From: an uncultured Prevotella sp.
GTDB lineage: Bacteria > Bacteroidota > Bacteroidia > Bacteroidales > Bacteroidaceae
Length of the DNA stretch: 12,408 nt
Direction: 5' to 3'
Assembly (NCBI GenBank): GCA_900557035.1
Contig: USRA01000058.1
Span: forward strand, 1 to 12,408
The notes below the pieces were generated by a model, which saw only the letters and a list, made by a program, of their open reading frames with translations, ran no database searches and had not been told where the DNA came from. Each line of letters begins with the position of its first letter. The stretch's first letter is position 1. Shown here piece by piece: positions 1 through 6,592 of this stretch. Position numbers and translations under genes: made by a program.

Positions 1-43
1 GTTTGCAGATATAAAGATTTTCACCTCTTTATTTTTCCAAGTG

Positions 44-51
44 CAAATATA
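44..51 (-). promoter_or_regulatory. Putative -7 box of a leftward gene outside the window
   Basis: On the minus strand this reads TATATTTG, matching the Bacteroidota -7 consensus TAnnTTTG. It sits just past the stop of the LysR gene and points to the left window edge, so it would serve a gene that starts beyond position 1. No clear -33 TTG is visible at about 20 bp upstream. The rest of 1-87 is AT-rich and holds nothing else I can identify. Confidence 0.35.
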
Positions 52-87
52 ATAGTAAGGGCAGAAGCTTTCTATCCTTTTCCGATT

Positions 88-999
88 CTATCTCAGAATA
101 TCCTTGAGCGCAAAGTTGGCGAGGATGCTGGTGCTCTGGCTCAGCATGCGGATGAACTCCTGCGCCGAGTTCTTCATATAGGCTTCCTTCAGAATGTGGA
201 TGCAGCCATCCATCTCGTTGTCGGCAGCATCTATCGGAATCGCTCTCATGCCTTTTTCCAGGATGGTGGTGGATTCTGAAAGTACCGTTACCAGGTTGCT
301 GCGATGCAGGAGGTCGAAGATGATGTTCACATTATTCACTTCTACCATGATCTTGAAGTCGAGATCCTTGCCCTCTATCAGGTAATCGAAGGCGTTGCGA
401 GCCTGCAGACCCTTGCATGGAAGGATGAGGTCGTAGCGCTCCAGCTCTGAGAGCTTGATGGATGAAAGACGCGCCAGGGGGTGGTTCTCGTTCACAATCG
501 CCGCCAGACGGTTGCTGAAGATGGCACGGCTGTCAATCGCCTTGTCTGTCTTGAGTGGCTTGAAGGCAAGCACAAGGTCGAGCTCACGCTTCTTCAATCC
601 ATCCATCAGCTCCTGCATCGAACGGTACTGAATGTTCAGCTTTATATGAGGATAGGCATGAAGGAAGGCGATGAGCGTTTCTGCCATGATGTTGCTGAAG
701 GAGTAGGTGACGCCGATGTTCAGTTCGCCCGTGAGCATCTCCTTCAGGTCGTTCATGTGGTCCACGCAAGCTATGGTGCAGTTTACCGCATTCTGGGCAT
801 AGGGAAGAAGCTCCTTTCCCGCCTCGGTGAGATAAACCTCGTGCGAGTTTCGCTCGAAGAGGGGCAATCCTATTTCCTGCTCCAGATGCGAAATCTGCTG
901 CGAGAGGGTGCTCTGCGTGATGTAGAGCTTGCGTGATGCCTCCGAGAAATTGAGCGTCTCGGCTACCTTCAGAAAATATTTGAGTTGTCGTATTTCCAT
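88..999 (-). CDS. LysR-type transcriptional regulator
   Basis: This is a 303-residue protein of normal LysR length. Residues 1-60 form the winged helix-turn-helix, with the typical FSEASRKLYITQSTLSQQI recognition segment followed by LEQEIGLPLFER. A linker helix and an effector-binding domain (about 90-295) follow. LysR proteins act as DNA-binding tetramers that switch on target genes when a small ligand binds. The ATG at 999 fits the HTH starting at residue 1. The gene runs in the same direction as the upstream transporter operon but has its own promoter, and the intervening region holds a palindrome. The ligand and targets cannot be read from the sequence; the neighbouring transporters are possible targets (inference). 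It has Cys residues near 195 and 265, but not the closely spaced Cys pair of OxyR, so I do not call it OxyR. The family assignment is firm and the function is open. Confidence 0.93.
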   Translation of the reverse strand: MEIRQLKYFLKVAETLNFSEASRKLYITQSTLSQQISHLEQEIGLPLFERNSHEVYLTEAGKELLPYAQNAVNCTIACVDHMNDLKEMLTGELNIGVTYSFSNIMAETLIAFLHAYPHIKLNIQYRSMQELMDGLKKRELDLVLAFKPLKTDKAIDSRAIFSNRLAAIVNENHPLARLSSIKLSELERYDLILPCKGLQARNAFDYLIEGKDLDFKIMVEVNNVNIIFDLLHRSNLVTVLSESTTILEKGMRAIPIDAADNEMDGCIHILKEAYMKNSAQEFIRMLSQSTSILANFALKDILR

Positions 1000-1033
1000 T
1001 TTCCTTTTTTCACTAGTCTTATAATTACGCGTG

Positions 1034-1041
1034 CAAAGATA
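1034..1041 (-). promoter_or_regulatory. -7 box of the LysR gene
   Basis: The minus strand reads TATCTTTG, a full match to TAnnTTTG, 35 bp upstream of the LysR start codon. The upstream sequence is very AT-rich but has no clear -33 TTG. Confidence 0.5.
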
Positions 1042-1094
1042 AAACTTTTATTTTAATTAGCCCTGCTTTCGGGCAAAATAATCAGATAAATCCT

Positions 1095-1144
1095 GTAATC
1101 CGTGGGTTTCAATGTCCCACAGATTACGCAGATTAACACAGATT
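1095..1144. repeat. Imperfect palindrome with CAGATTA-type repeat
   Basis: GTAATCCGTGGG (1095-1106) pairs with CCCACAGATTAC (1116-1127), with one mismatch and a 9-nt loop. The right arm continues into two further CAGATT copies (to 1144), giving three spaced repeats of the form CACAGATTA. On the minus strand this lies directly after the ThrE-type stop codon, so the hairpin may end transcription of that operon, although no U-tract follows. Similar AATCTGTGTTAATCTGCG-type sequence is, as far as I recall, dispersed between genes in many bacteria. Confidence 0.6.
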
Positions 1145-1145
1145 C

Positions 1146-2606
1146 TTACTTGATTTCCACTTCGTGCAGATCCACGAATTCGCCATTCTTCTTCTTTCTC
1201 TCCACCAGCATGTTGAGGAGTCGACGCTTGCGGTTGTCGGCGATGAAACGGCGGAAGAATACATTAGGAATGGCAACACCCAGGGCGATGCAGATGATGG
1301 CGAGCGAAGCCTTGATCAGGTTGTTCATACCCACGGTTACTTCGCCTACCACGCCGTGCATGTCGATGAAGGCAAACAGGGCACGATACATCAAAACTCC
1401 AGGTACCATTGGGATGACACTAGGAATGGTGATGCACTGGTGAGGGGTGTGGAACCAGTGGCGTGCCTTGATTACGATGACGCTGATGAGCGCAGAACCG
1501 GCAAGCGAACCGATGCTCAAGCCCATATCGAGACCGATGTTGCCATTGGATGGACCCAGGTTGACGAAGTTGCGGAAGCAAACGGCGATGATACCGCCCA
1601 AAGCCACAGCTGGCAACAGGCGTCTAGGAATACTGAAGATGGTAGAGAAGCCCATGGCTGATACGGCTGCCGCGATGGCGAACTCCCAGTATTCGTGGTG
1701 AGGAGTCATCGTAAGATCCTTCACGAAGTTGTCGATGTGGCAAACCTGGATGGCGAAGGCAATACCGAATGCCATGGCAAAGAGCATCAGCAGGGTGTTG
1801 AGGGCACGAACCATTCCCACCTCGATGTAACCGTCGAGCATGTCGCTCACGAAGTTGATTAATGGAACTCCCGGCACGATGAAGAGGGCGCACGCCATCA
1901 ATGGGTGCCAAGGGGTAGCCGAATGCATGAAGCCCGGAAGGGCGGCTGCGATGGCTGGATTGAGCGAAAGGAAGGAGGTGAGCCACGCTATCAGCGTTGC
2001 CACGAATGCCGAAATACCGATGGCTACATAGTTGTTGCAGCCTTTGGTAGGCAGGAACATTCTCAGGCGGAAGCCCAGGATGGCAGCAAGGGAACAGAAG
2101 AAGAATGCTGGCCAGTCGCAACCGAACTGGATGCAGAATCCGCCGCAGGCAAATCCGCCGCCGATGGCTACCTGCCAAGGGGTGAAGCTGCGTGGAGTGG
2201 CCTTGATATCGTTGAGTGCCTGCTCATACTGTTCGAGCGAATAGTTATCCTTGATAGCTTGCCAGGTGAGTTTGCTTACCAGCGAAATGGAGGTAAGGTT
2301 GATGCCGTGCTTTTCGCAACGCTGGAATTTGGAGAAGGAATGCTCCTCGTCGCTGTAGTTCACCATCAGCACATTCCAGTTGATGTAAAGGTGCATGTAG
2401 CGTTCGTCGAGACCGAGGAACGCTGCAGCACGCTTCATCGTACGCATAATGCGCGAGGTGTCGGCAGCACTCTCCATGAGAATGCTGCCTGTACGTAATA
2501 ATAAGTCGAGTTTCCTTCTGAGTTCTGTTTCTGCGATTTCCTTGCAGTTGCAGTTGTTCTTGCCGTTGTCTGCGCAATCGCAGATTTTCATGTTTTTTTC
2601 TGTCAT
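1146..2606 (-). CDS. Threonine/serine exporter (ThrE/YjjP-YjjB fusion) family protein
   Basis: This 486-residue integral membrane protein has the full-length ThrE architecture. The N-terminal half is YjjP-like (DUF1212): a soluble part at about 28-130 with LLLRTGSILMESAADTSRI, then membrane segments with the VPGVPLINFVSDMLDGY motif. The C-terminal half is YjjB-like (DUF3815), with the matching PSVIPMVPGVLMYRA motif near 395-415. ThrE of Corynebacterium exports threonine and serine by proton antiport; YjjP/YjjB of E. coli are tied to succinate export, so the substrate here is uncertain. The start codon lies only 4 bp after the stop of the upstream antiporter gene, which shows an operon and supports this start. 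The first 21 residues are odd: they carry a CxC-x7-CxC pattern (C9, C11, C19, C21) ahead of the conserved domain. Confidence 0.88.
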   Translation of the reverse strand: MTEKNMKICDCADNGKNNCNCKEIAETELRRKLDLLLRTGSILMESAADTSRIMRTMKRAAAFLGLDERYMHLYINWNVLMVNYSDEEHSFSKFQRCEKHGINLTSISLVSKLTWQAIKDNYSLEQYEQALNDIKATPRSFTPWQVAIGGGFACGGFCIQFGCDWPAFFFCSLAAILGFRLRMFLPTKGCNNYVAIGISAFVATLIAWLTSFLSLNPAIAAALPGFMHSATPWHPLMACALFIVPGVPLINFVSDMLDGYIEVGMVRALNTLLMLFAMAFGIAFAIQVCHIDNFVKDLTMTPHHEYWEFAIAAAVSAMGFSTIFSIPRRLLPAVALGGIIAVCFRNFVNLGPSNGNIGLDMGLSIGSLAGSALISVIVIKARHWFHTPHQCITIPSVIPMVPGVLMYRALFAFIDMHGVVGEVTVGMNNLIKASLAIICIALGVAIPNVFFRRFIADNRKRRLLNMLVERKKKNGEFVDLHEVEIK

Positions 2607-2610
2607 ATAT

Positions 2611-4299
2611 TTATCCGAATACGAAAATGATGATCTGAATGGTTACGATTCTGAGGAACATGGCGAATGGATAAACATTCGCATAGCCTACAGATGGTGC
2701 ATCTGCTGATGTCTGCTCACGCACGTAAGCCAGGGCAGATGGATTGGTGTTGGCGCCTGCCAGCACTCCGAGCAATGTATAATAGTTGATGTGGAACACG
2801 TATCTTCCGATGATGCCGCCCACGATGATTGGAATCATGGTGATGGCGATGCCATAGAGAATCCAGGTCATTCCGTTTTCTGATGCCACGGTCTGAATAA
2901 ACTGTTCGCCGGTGCCCAGTCCCACGCAAGCCAGGAAGATGCAGATTCCGATTTCACGGAGCATCAGGTTGGCTGAGATGGTGTTGTAGGTCACGAGGTT
3001 GTACTTCGGACCAAAATAACCTATCAGGATGGCTACTACCAGAGGGCCGCCGGTCAATCCGAGACGCAGACTCTCGTTGATGCCTGGGATGAAGAATGGA
3101 ATGTTTGCCACGATACAACCCAGCATGATGCCCAGGAAGATAGGAATCAGGTTAGGGTAGTTGAGGCGCTTCATCTGGTTACCCAGTACTTTCTCGGTAT
3201 GGGCGATGGCAAGCTCTGTACCTACCACGGTAACACGGTCACCCAGCTGCAGCTTCAGCTGTGGAGTAGCAATCAGATCCACACCGTTGCGGTTTACTCG
3301 GGTAATGTTGGCGCCGAGGCTTGTACGAATCTGAAGCTGGCTGATGCTCTTGCCGTTGATGCCTGGCTTGGTGATGCGGATGCGGCGGGTAATCAAGTCT
3401 TCGCCGAATTTCTCCTCGCTCACCTGCACCTTCTCGCCGAGCAGGGCGATGACTGGCTCTTCTACGGTAGGGTTGGCAACAATCTGCAGGATGTCGCCCT
3501 CGTTGACTCGGGTCTGTCCGTTTACCACCTCGTCGTGCTTGTCGCTATCTTTGCGGATAATCTTTGAAACCATGAAGTCGCGCTTCAATATTTCGCGTAT
3601 CTGCTTGATGGTGTCGCCGAATACCATCTGGTTGGTCACCTTTACAGAGAAGGTGTTCAGGGTCATCGCCTCCAGGTGTCCCATACCGCGCTTGGCATCA
3701 GCTTCCTCTTCGCTCTTGTTGATGCGCAGCGCATACCTTAATATAATAAAGGAGAGGATGACGCCGAGCACACCCATAGGGTAGGCGATGGCGTAGCCGG
3801 CTGCGATGGATGGAGCATCGATGTGGCGCAGGTCGCTGAATGCCTGCTGTGCAGCTCCCAGTCCCGGGGTGTTGGTAACGGCACCCGAGAGGATACCTGC
3901 CATAGAGGTAATGGATGTTCCCGAGAACGAGAAGATGGCGAGGGTGGTGATGATACTCAACGCTACCACGATGATGCTGAGCAGGTTGAGGCTCTTGCCG
4001 CCATTCTTGAACGAAGCGAAGAAACCAGGTCCTACCTCCAGACCGATGGAATAGACGAAGAGAATCAGTCCAAACTCCTTGAGGAAGTGGAGCAGATGTT
4101 CATCGAGATTGAGAGAGAAGTGACCGAAGATGAGGCCGATGAAAAGAATCCAAGCCAATCCGAGAGAAACTCCCTTTACTCTCAATTTTCCTAAACTCAA
4201 ACCCAAGGTGATGACCAACGCCAGGATCAGCACGGAGTGGGCTACTCCGCCTCCCCATAGGTCAGGGAAGCCATAAAACAGATTTTTTAAGATATCCAT
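2611..4299 (-). CDS. AspT/YidE-type antiporter with two TrkA-C domains
   Basis: This 562-residue protein belongs to the aspartate:alanine exchanger family (AAEx, TC 2.A.81; YidE/YbjL duplication). Layout: a first membrane block (about 20-190), two TrkA-C (RCK_C) ligand-binding domains (about 212-288 and 296-371), and a second membrane block (about 383-562). The internal duplication is visible: GAVTNTPGLGAA...DAPSIAAGYAIAYP (139-174) is echoed by GANTNPSALAYV...DAPSVGYANVYP (515-544). AspT exchanges aspartate for alanine across the inner membrane. Bacteroidota members are usually annotated only as putative transporters, so the substrate is not assigned. It is the first gene of an operon with the ThrE-type exporter, which hints at export of amino acids or small acids. 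Its leader carries a 27-bp tandem duplication. Confidence 0.9.
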   Translation of the reverse strand: MDILKNLFYGFPDLWGGGVAHSVLILALVITLGLSLGKLRVKGVSLGLAWILFIGLIFGHFSLNLDEHLLHFLKEFGLILFVYSIGLEVGPGFFASFKNGGKSLNLLSIIVVALSIITTLAIFSFSGTSITSMAGILSGAVTNTPGLGAAQQAFSDLRHIDAPSIAAGYAIAYPMGVLGVILSFIILRYALRINKSEEEADAKRGMGHLEAMTLNTFSVKVTNQMVFGDTIKQIREILKRDFMVSKIIRKDSDKHDEVVNGQTRVNEGDILQIVANPTVEEPVIALLGEKVQVSEEKFGEDLITRRIRITKPGINGKSISQLQIRTSLGANITRVNRNGVDLIATPQLKLQLGDRVTVVGTELAIAHTEKVLGNQMKRLNYPNLIPIFLGIMLGCIVANIPFFIPGINESLRLGLTGGPLVVAILIGYFGPKYNLVTYNTISANLMLREIGICIFLACVGLGTGEQFIQTVASENGMTWILYGIAITMIPIIVGGIIGRYVFHINYYTLLGVLAGANTNPSALAYVREQTSADAPSVGYANVYPFAMFLRIVTIQIIIFVFG

Positions 4300-4302
4300 G
4301 TT

Positions 4303-4356
4303 CTTATATTAAACTATGTTATTGATTTTCTTACATTCAACTATGTTATTGATTTT
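4303..4356. repeat. 27-bp tandem duplication in the antiporter leader
   Basis: The unit at 4303-4329 is repeated at 4330-4356 with 25 of 27 bases identical (mismatches at unit positions 5 and 9). The pair ends 3 bp before the antiporter start codon and lies between its putative promoter and the ATG, so it lengthens an AT-rich 5' leader. Each copy contains AACTATGTTATTGATTTT. Confidence 0.9.
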
Positions 4357-4388
4357 TACTATAATCGCTTTTCTCTGATTTTCGATTG

Positions 4389-4396
4389 CAAAGGTA
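4389..4396 (-). promoter_or_regulatory. -7 box of the antiporter-exporter operon
   Basis: The minus strand reads TACCTTTG (TAnnTTTG). A T-rich stretch with TTG lies 16 bp upstream, a little closer than the usual 19-21 bp. Transcription from here would give a leader of about 85 nt containing the 27-bp duplication. It faces away from the mnmA promoter in the same 308-bp intergenic region; no gene is seen in that region. Confidence 0.5.
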
Positions 4397-4569
4397 TGGA
4401 TAAAATCGAAAACAAAAAAGAATTGGCGTTGGAATGAGTCGATTTCTGCTATTGGGAATTTCGATAGAAGAAGGAGCGGATAACGGGGAGAATGTAGCGC
4501 AAGAGAAAACATTTAGGCAAAATATGAGATTTTTCGGCATAAGATGGCGGCTTTTCGCAGAATTTGTTG

Positions 4570-4577
4570 TAACTTTG
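4570..4577 (+). promoter_or_regulatory. -7 box of mnmA
   Basis: TAACTTTG matches TAnnTTTG and lies 30 bp before the mnmA start codon. A T-run (4552-4555) lies roughly where a -33 element would be, but it is not a clear TTG. Confidence 0.5.
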
Positions 4578-4607
4578 CCTTCTGAATTGAATAATAGCGA
4601 ATAGACA

Positions 4608-5753
4608 ATGGATAATAATAATAAGATGATAAAGGATACTCCAAGAGAGAAGGAACTGGAGACCAGAGACGAGCTCTTCCTTGCCGAGGTAAAGGACAAG
4701 CGGGTGGCCGTGCTGCTTTCGGGCGGCGTGGATAGTTCGGTAGTGGTGTGGGAGTTTGCCCGACTGGGCCTGCACCCTGACTGCTTCTATATCAAGATAG
4801 GACCGGAAGAAAAGGAGGAATGGGACTGCTCTTCTGAGGAGGACCTGGAGATGGCTACCGCCGTGGCTCACAGATACGGATGCAAGCTGCAGGTGATAGA
4901 CTGCCACCAGGAATACTGGAACGAGGTGACCCGCTACACCATGGACAAAGTGAAGGCTGGATTCACCCCGAACCCTGATGTGATGTGCAACCGACTCATC
5001 AAGTTCGGTGCCTTCGATGAGAAGATGGGCCACAACTACGACCTCATCGCCACAGGTCATTATGCGCAGACCGAAACGGATGAAAACGGCGATAAATGGC
5101 TCGTCACGAGTCCTGACCCCGTAAAGGACCAGACCGATTTTCTGGCTCAGATAGAGAGTTGGCAATTACGAAAAGCGATTTTCCCTATCGGTCATCACAT
5201 TAAAAATGAAATTCGTGAGATAGCTGAAGAGGAACATCTCATTAATGCCAAGCGCAAGGATAGTCAAGGAATTTGCTTCCTGGGGCAGATTAATTATAAC
5301 GATTACATCCGCCGATACCTGGGCGAGAACCCGGGCGACGTGATTGAGATGGAGACGGGTAAGCGCATCGGAGGCCACAAGGGTTTGTGGTTCCACACCA
5401 TCGGTCAGCGCAAGGGTCTGGGCTTCGGCGGCGGACCTTGGTTCGTGATCAAGAAGGATGTGGAGAAGAACATTCTCTACGTGAGTCATGGCTACGATCC
5501 TCAGACGGCGTACAAGAAGGATTTCCCGCTTCAGGATTTCCATTTCCTCACCCGCGAGGTGGCGATGCAGAAGGTAACGTTCAAGATTCGCCATACGCCG
5601 GAGTATCATCCTGCTACCATCGAAAAACTCGAAGATGGCCGCTGGATGATACATTCAGAAGAGGCGATCCACGGCGTGGCTCCCGGCCAGTTCTGCGTGG
5701 TGTATGATGAGAATCATCATCGCTGCTATGGTTCGGGGGAAATTACTGTATAA
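4608..5753 (+). CDS. mnmA: tRNA-specific 2-thiouridylase MnmA
   Basis: MnmA thiolates U34 of tRNAs for Lys, Glu and Gln in the cytosol, using ATP to adenylate the uridine and a persulfide sulfur donor. The 381-residue protein has the PP-loop SGGVDSS (38-44), the catalytic CNRLIKFGAF (Cys127), the ATGHYA segment (148-153), the KDQTDFL segment (173-179) and the second catalytic cysteine in GICFLG (Cys223). The C-terminal region from about 245 with GLWFHTIGQRKGL fits the central and beta-barrel domains. Length is typical. The ATG at 4608 fits the promoter spacing; Met7 is a possible alternative, as residues 1-30 are not conserved family sequence. It is a single-gene unit that ends at the shared terminator with the phosphatase. 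Bacteroidota often encode two MnmA paralogues, so this may be one of two (not testable here). Confidence 0.95.
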   Translation: MDNNNKMIKDTPREKELETRDELFLAEVKDKRVAVLLSGGVDSSVVVWEFARLGLHPDCFYIKIGPEEKEEWDCSSEEDLEMATAVAHRYGCKLQVIDCHQEYWNEVTRYTMDKVKAGFTPNPDVMCNRLIKFGAFDEKMGHNYDLIATGHYAQTETDENGDKWLVTSPDPVKDQTDFLAQIESWQLRKAIFPIGHHIKNEIREIAEEEHLINAKRKDSQGICFLGQINYNDYIRRYLGENPGDVIEMETGKRIGGHKGLWFHTIGQRKGLGFGGGPWFVIKKDVEKNILYVSHGYDPQTAYKKDFPLQDFHFLTREVAMQKVTFKIRHTPEYHPATIEKLEDGRWMIHSEEAIHGVAPGQFCVVYDENHHRCYGSGEITV

Positions 5754-5813
5754 ATATAATAAGGTGGAATTGTTATTCAGCGTAATCCGATGAATAAAAT
5801 CTATGAAGAAACG

Positions 5814-5855
5814 AAAAAAGGATGTGTCATGGAGTTATGGCACATCCTCTTTTTT
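5814..5855. terminator. Bidirectional intrinsic terminator between mnmA and the phosphatase gene
   Basis: The stem GGATGTGTCAT (5820-5830) pairs with ATGGCACATCC (5837-5847) through 11 positions including one G-U, with a 6-nt loop. An A6 tract precedes it (5814-5819) and a T6 tract follows (5850-5855), so it can end transcription from both convergent genes. Confidence 0.9.
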
Positions 5856-5856
5856 G

Positions 5857-6342
5857 TTATCCTTCTACGAGGCTGTTCAGTAATCCCTGGCAGGCGTCTT
5901 CCAGGAGCGTGATAACGAGCTCGAAGTCGCTGTAGTCGCCGTAGTATGGATCGGGCACGGTGGTATATTCACGATGGTGGGTCAGGAAATCTGCCATGCG
6001 CACCACCTTGTCCTTATCAGCCTGGCTGGAAGCCATGGAAGTGATGGCGCGGTAGTTCTCGTTGTCCATCACCACGATGGTTTCAAATTTCTTGAAGTCT
6101 GATTTCTGGAACTGGCGGGCGTGGCTGTTGAAATTGTAGCCATGCTCGGCTCCGCATTTTCTCATGCGGCTGTCGGGCAGCTGACCCACGTGCCAGTTTC
6201 CGATTCCTGCAGAATCGATTTCAAACTCATCCTGCAACCCTGCTTTTTCCACCAGGCTCTTCATGATGCCCTCTCCGGCAGGCGAGCGGCAGATGTTGCC
6301 GAGGCAGATAAATAATACGGTATGTTTACCTTTCTTTGTCAT
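5857..6342 (-). CDS. Low-molecular-weight protein tyrosine phosphatase
   Basis: This 161-residue cytosolic enzyme hydrolyses phosphotyrosine. The P-loop CLGNICRS (Cys13 to Arg19) matches CX5R followed by Ser, as expected for the family, with Cys13 as nucleophile. The general-acid loop is VPDPYYGD, with Asp131. Length and motif positions are standard. In other bacteria such enzymes often counteract BY-kinases in polysaccharide export, but no kinase or capsule gene is visible here, so the partner is unknown. The gene has its own promoter (6406-6436) and stops inside the shared terminator region. An alternative for this fold is arsenate reductase, but the DPYY loop favours the phosphatase. Confidence 0.93.
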   Translation of the reverse strand: MTKKGKHTVLFICLGNICRSPAGEGIMKSLVEKAGLQDEFEIDSAGIGNWHVGQLPDSRMRKCGAEHGYNFNSHARQFQKSDFKKFETIVVMDNENYRAITSMASSQADKDKVVRMADFLTHHREYTTVPDPYYGDYSDFELVITLLEDACQGLLNSLVEG

Positions 6343-6405
6343 TCTTCTGATATTTATGATTCTTATTTTTAGCTTTGGATTTGAATCCTGCTAGTTTATT
6401 TTTTG

Positions 6406-6436
6406 CAAAGTTAGTATAAAAATCTGTATTATGCAA
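6406..6436 (-). promoter_or_regulatory. Promoter of the phosphatase gene
   Basis: On the minus strand TTG (6434-6436) is followed after 20 bp by TAACTTTG (6406-6413). This is the best match to the two-part Bacteroidota promoter in the window. The leader is about 55-60 nt. The rest of the 250-bp gap (6343-6592) is AT-rich and also holds the terminator of the next gene. Confidence 0.65.
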
Positions 6437-6528
6437 GGGTTTTCCTTTCTTTTTGTTTTTTTTCAGTTCAACTTTTGAAAGTTCTGTAAAAATAATAAAT
6501 CTGTGTTGATTTTTTTCCTTTCGATGAT

Positions 6529-6570
6529 AAAAAAATCCCGATAAAGAACAGGAATCTGTCTCTATCGGGA
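6529..6570 (-). terminator. Intrinsic terminator of the inositol-phosphate synthase gene
   Basis: Read on the minus strand, TCCCGATA (6570-6563) pairs with TATCGGGA (6543-6536), and the interior can extend the stem (ACAG with CTGT). A T7 tract follows at 6535-6529. A further CCCGATA lies upstream at 6581-6575 and could compete for the same 3' arm. Confidence 0.85.
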
Positions 6571-6592
6571 AAATTATCGGGGGAAAATATTT

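Noticed and set aside
584..769. Small open frames opposite or within the LysR, ThrE-type, antiporter and mnmA genes (also 1905-2498, 3199-3567, 4449-5165, 5387-5707)
   Set aside because: Each overlaps a well-supported gene in another frame and shows no domain or plausible regulatory signal of its own.
88..999. OxyR identity for the LysR protein
   Set aside because: The two cysteines are about 70 residues apart and not in the OxyR redox context.
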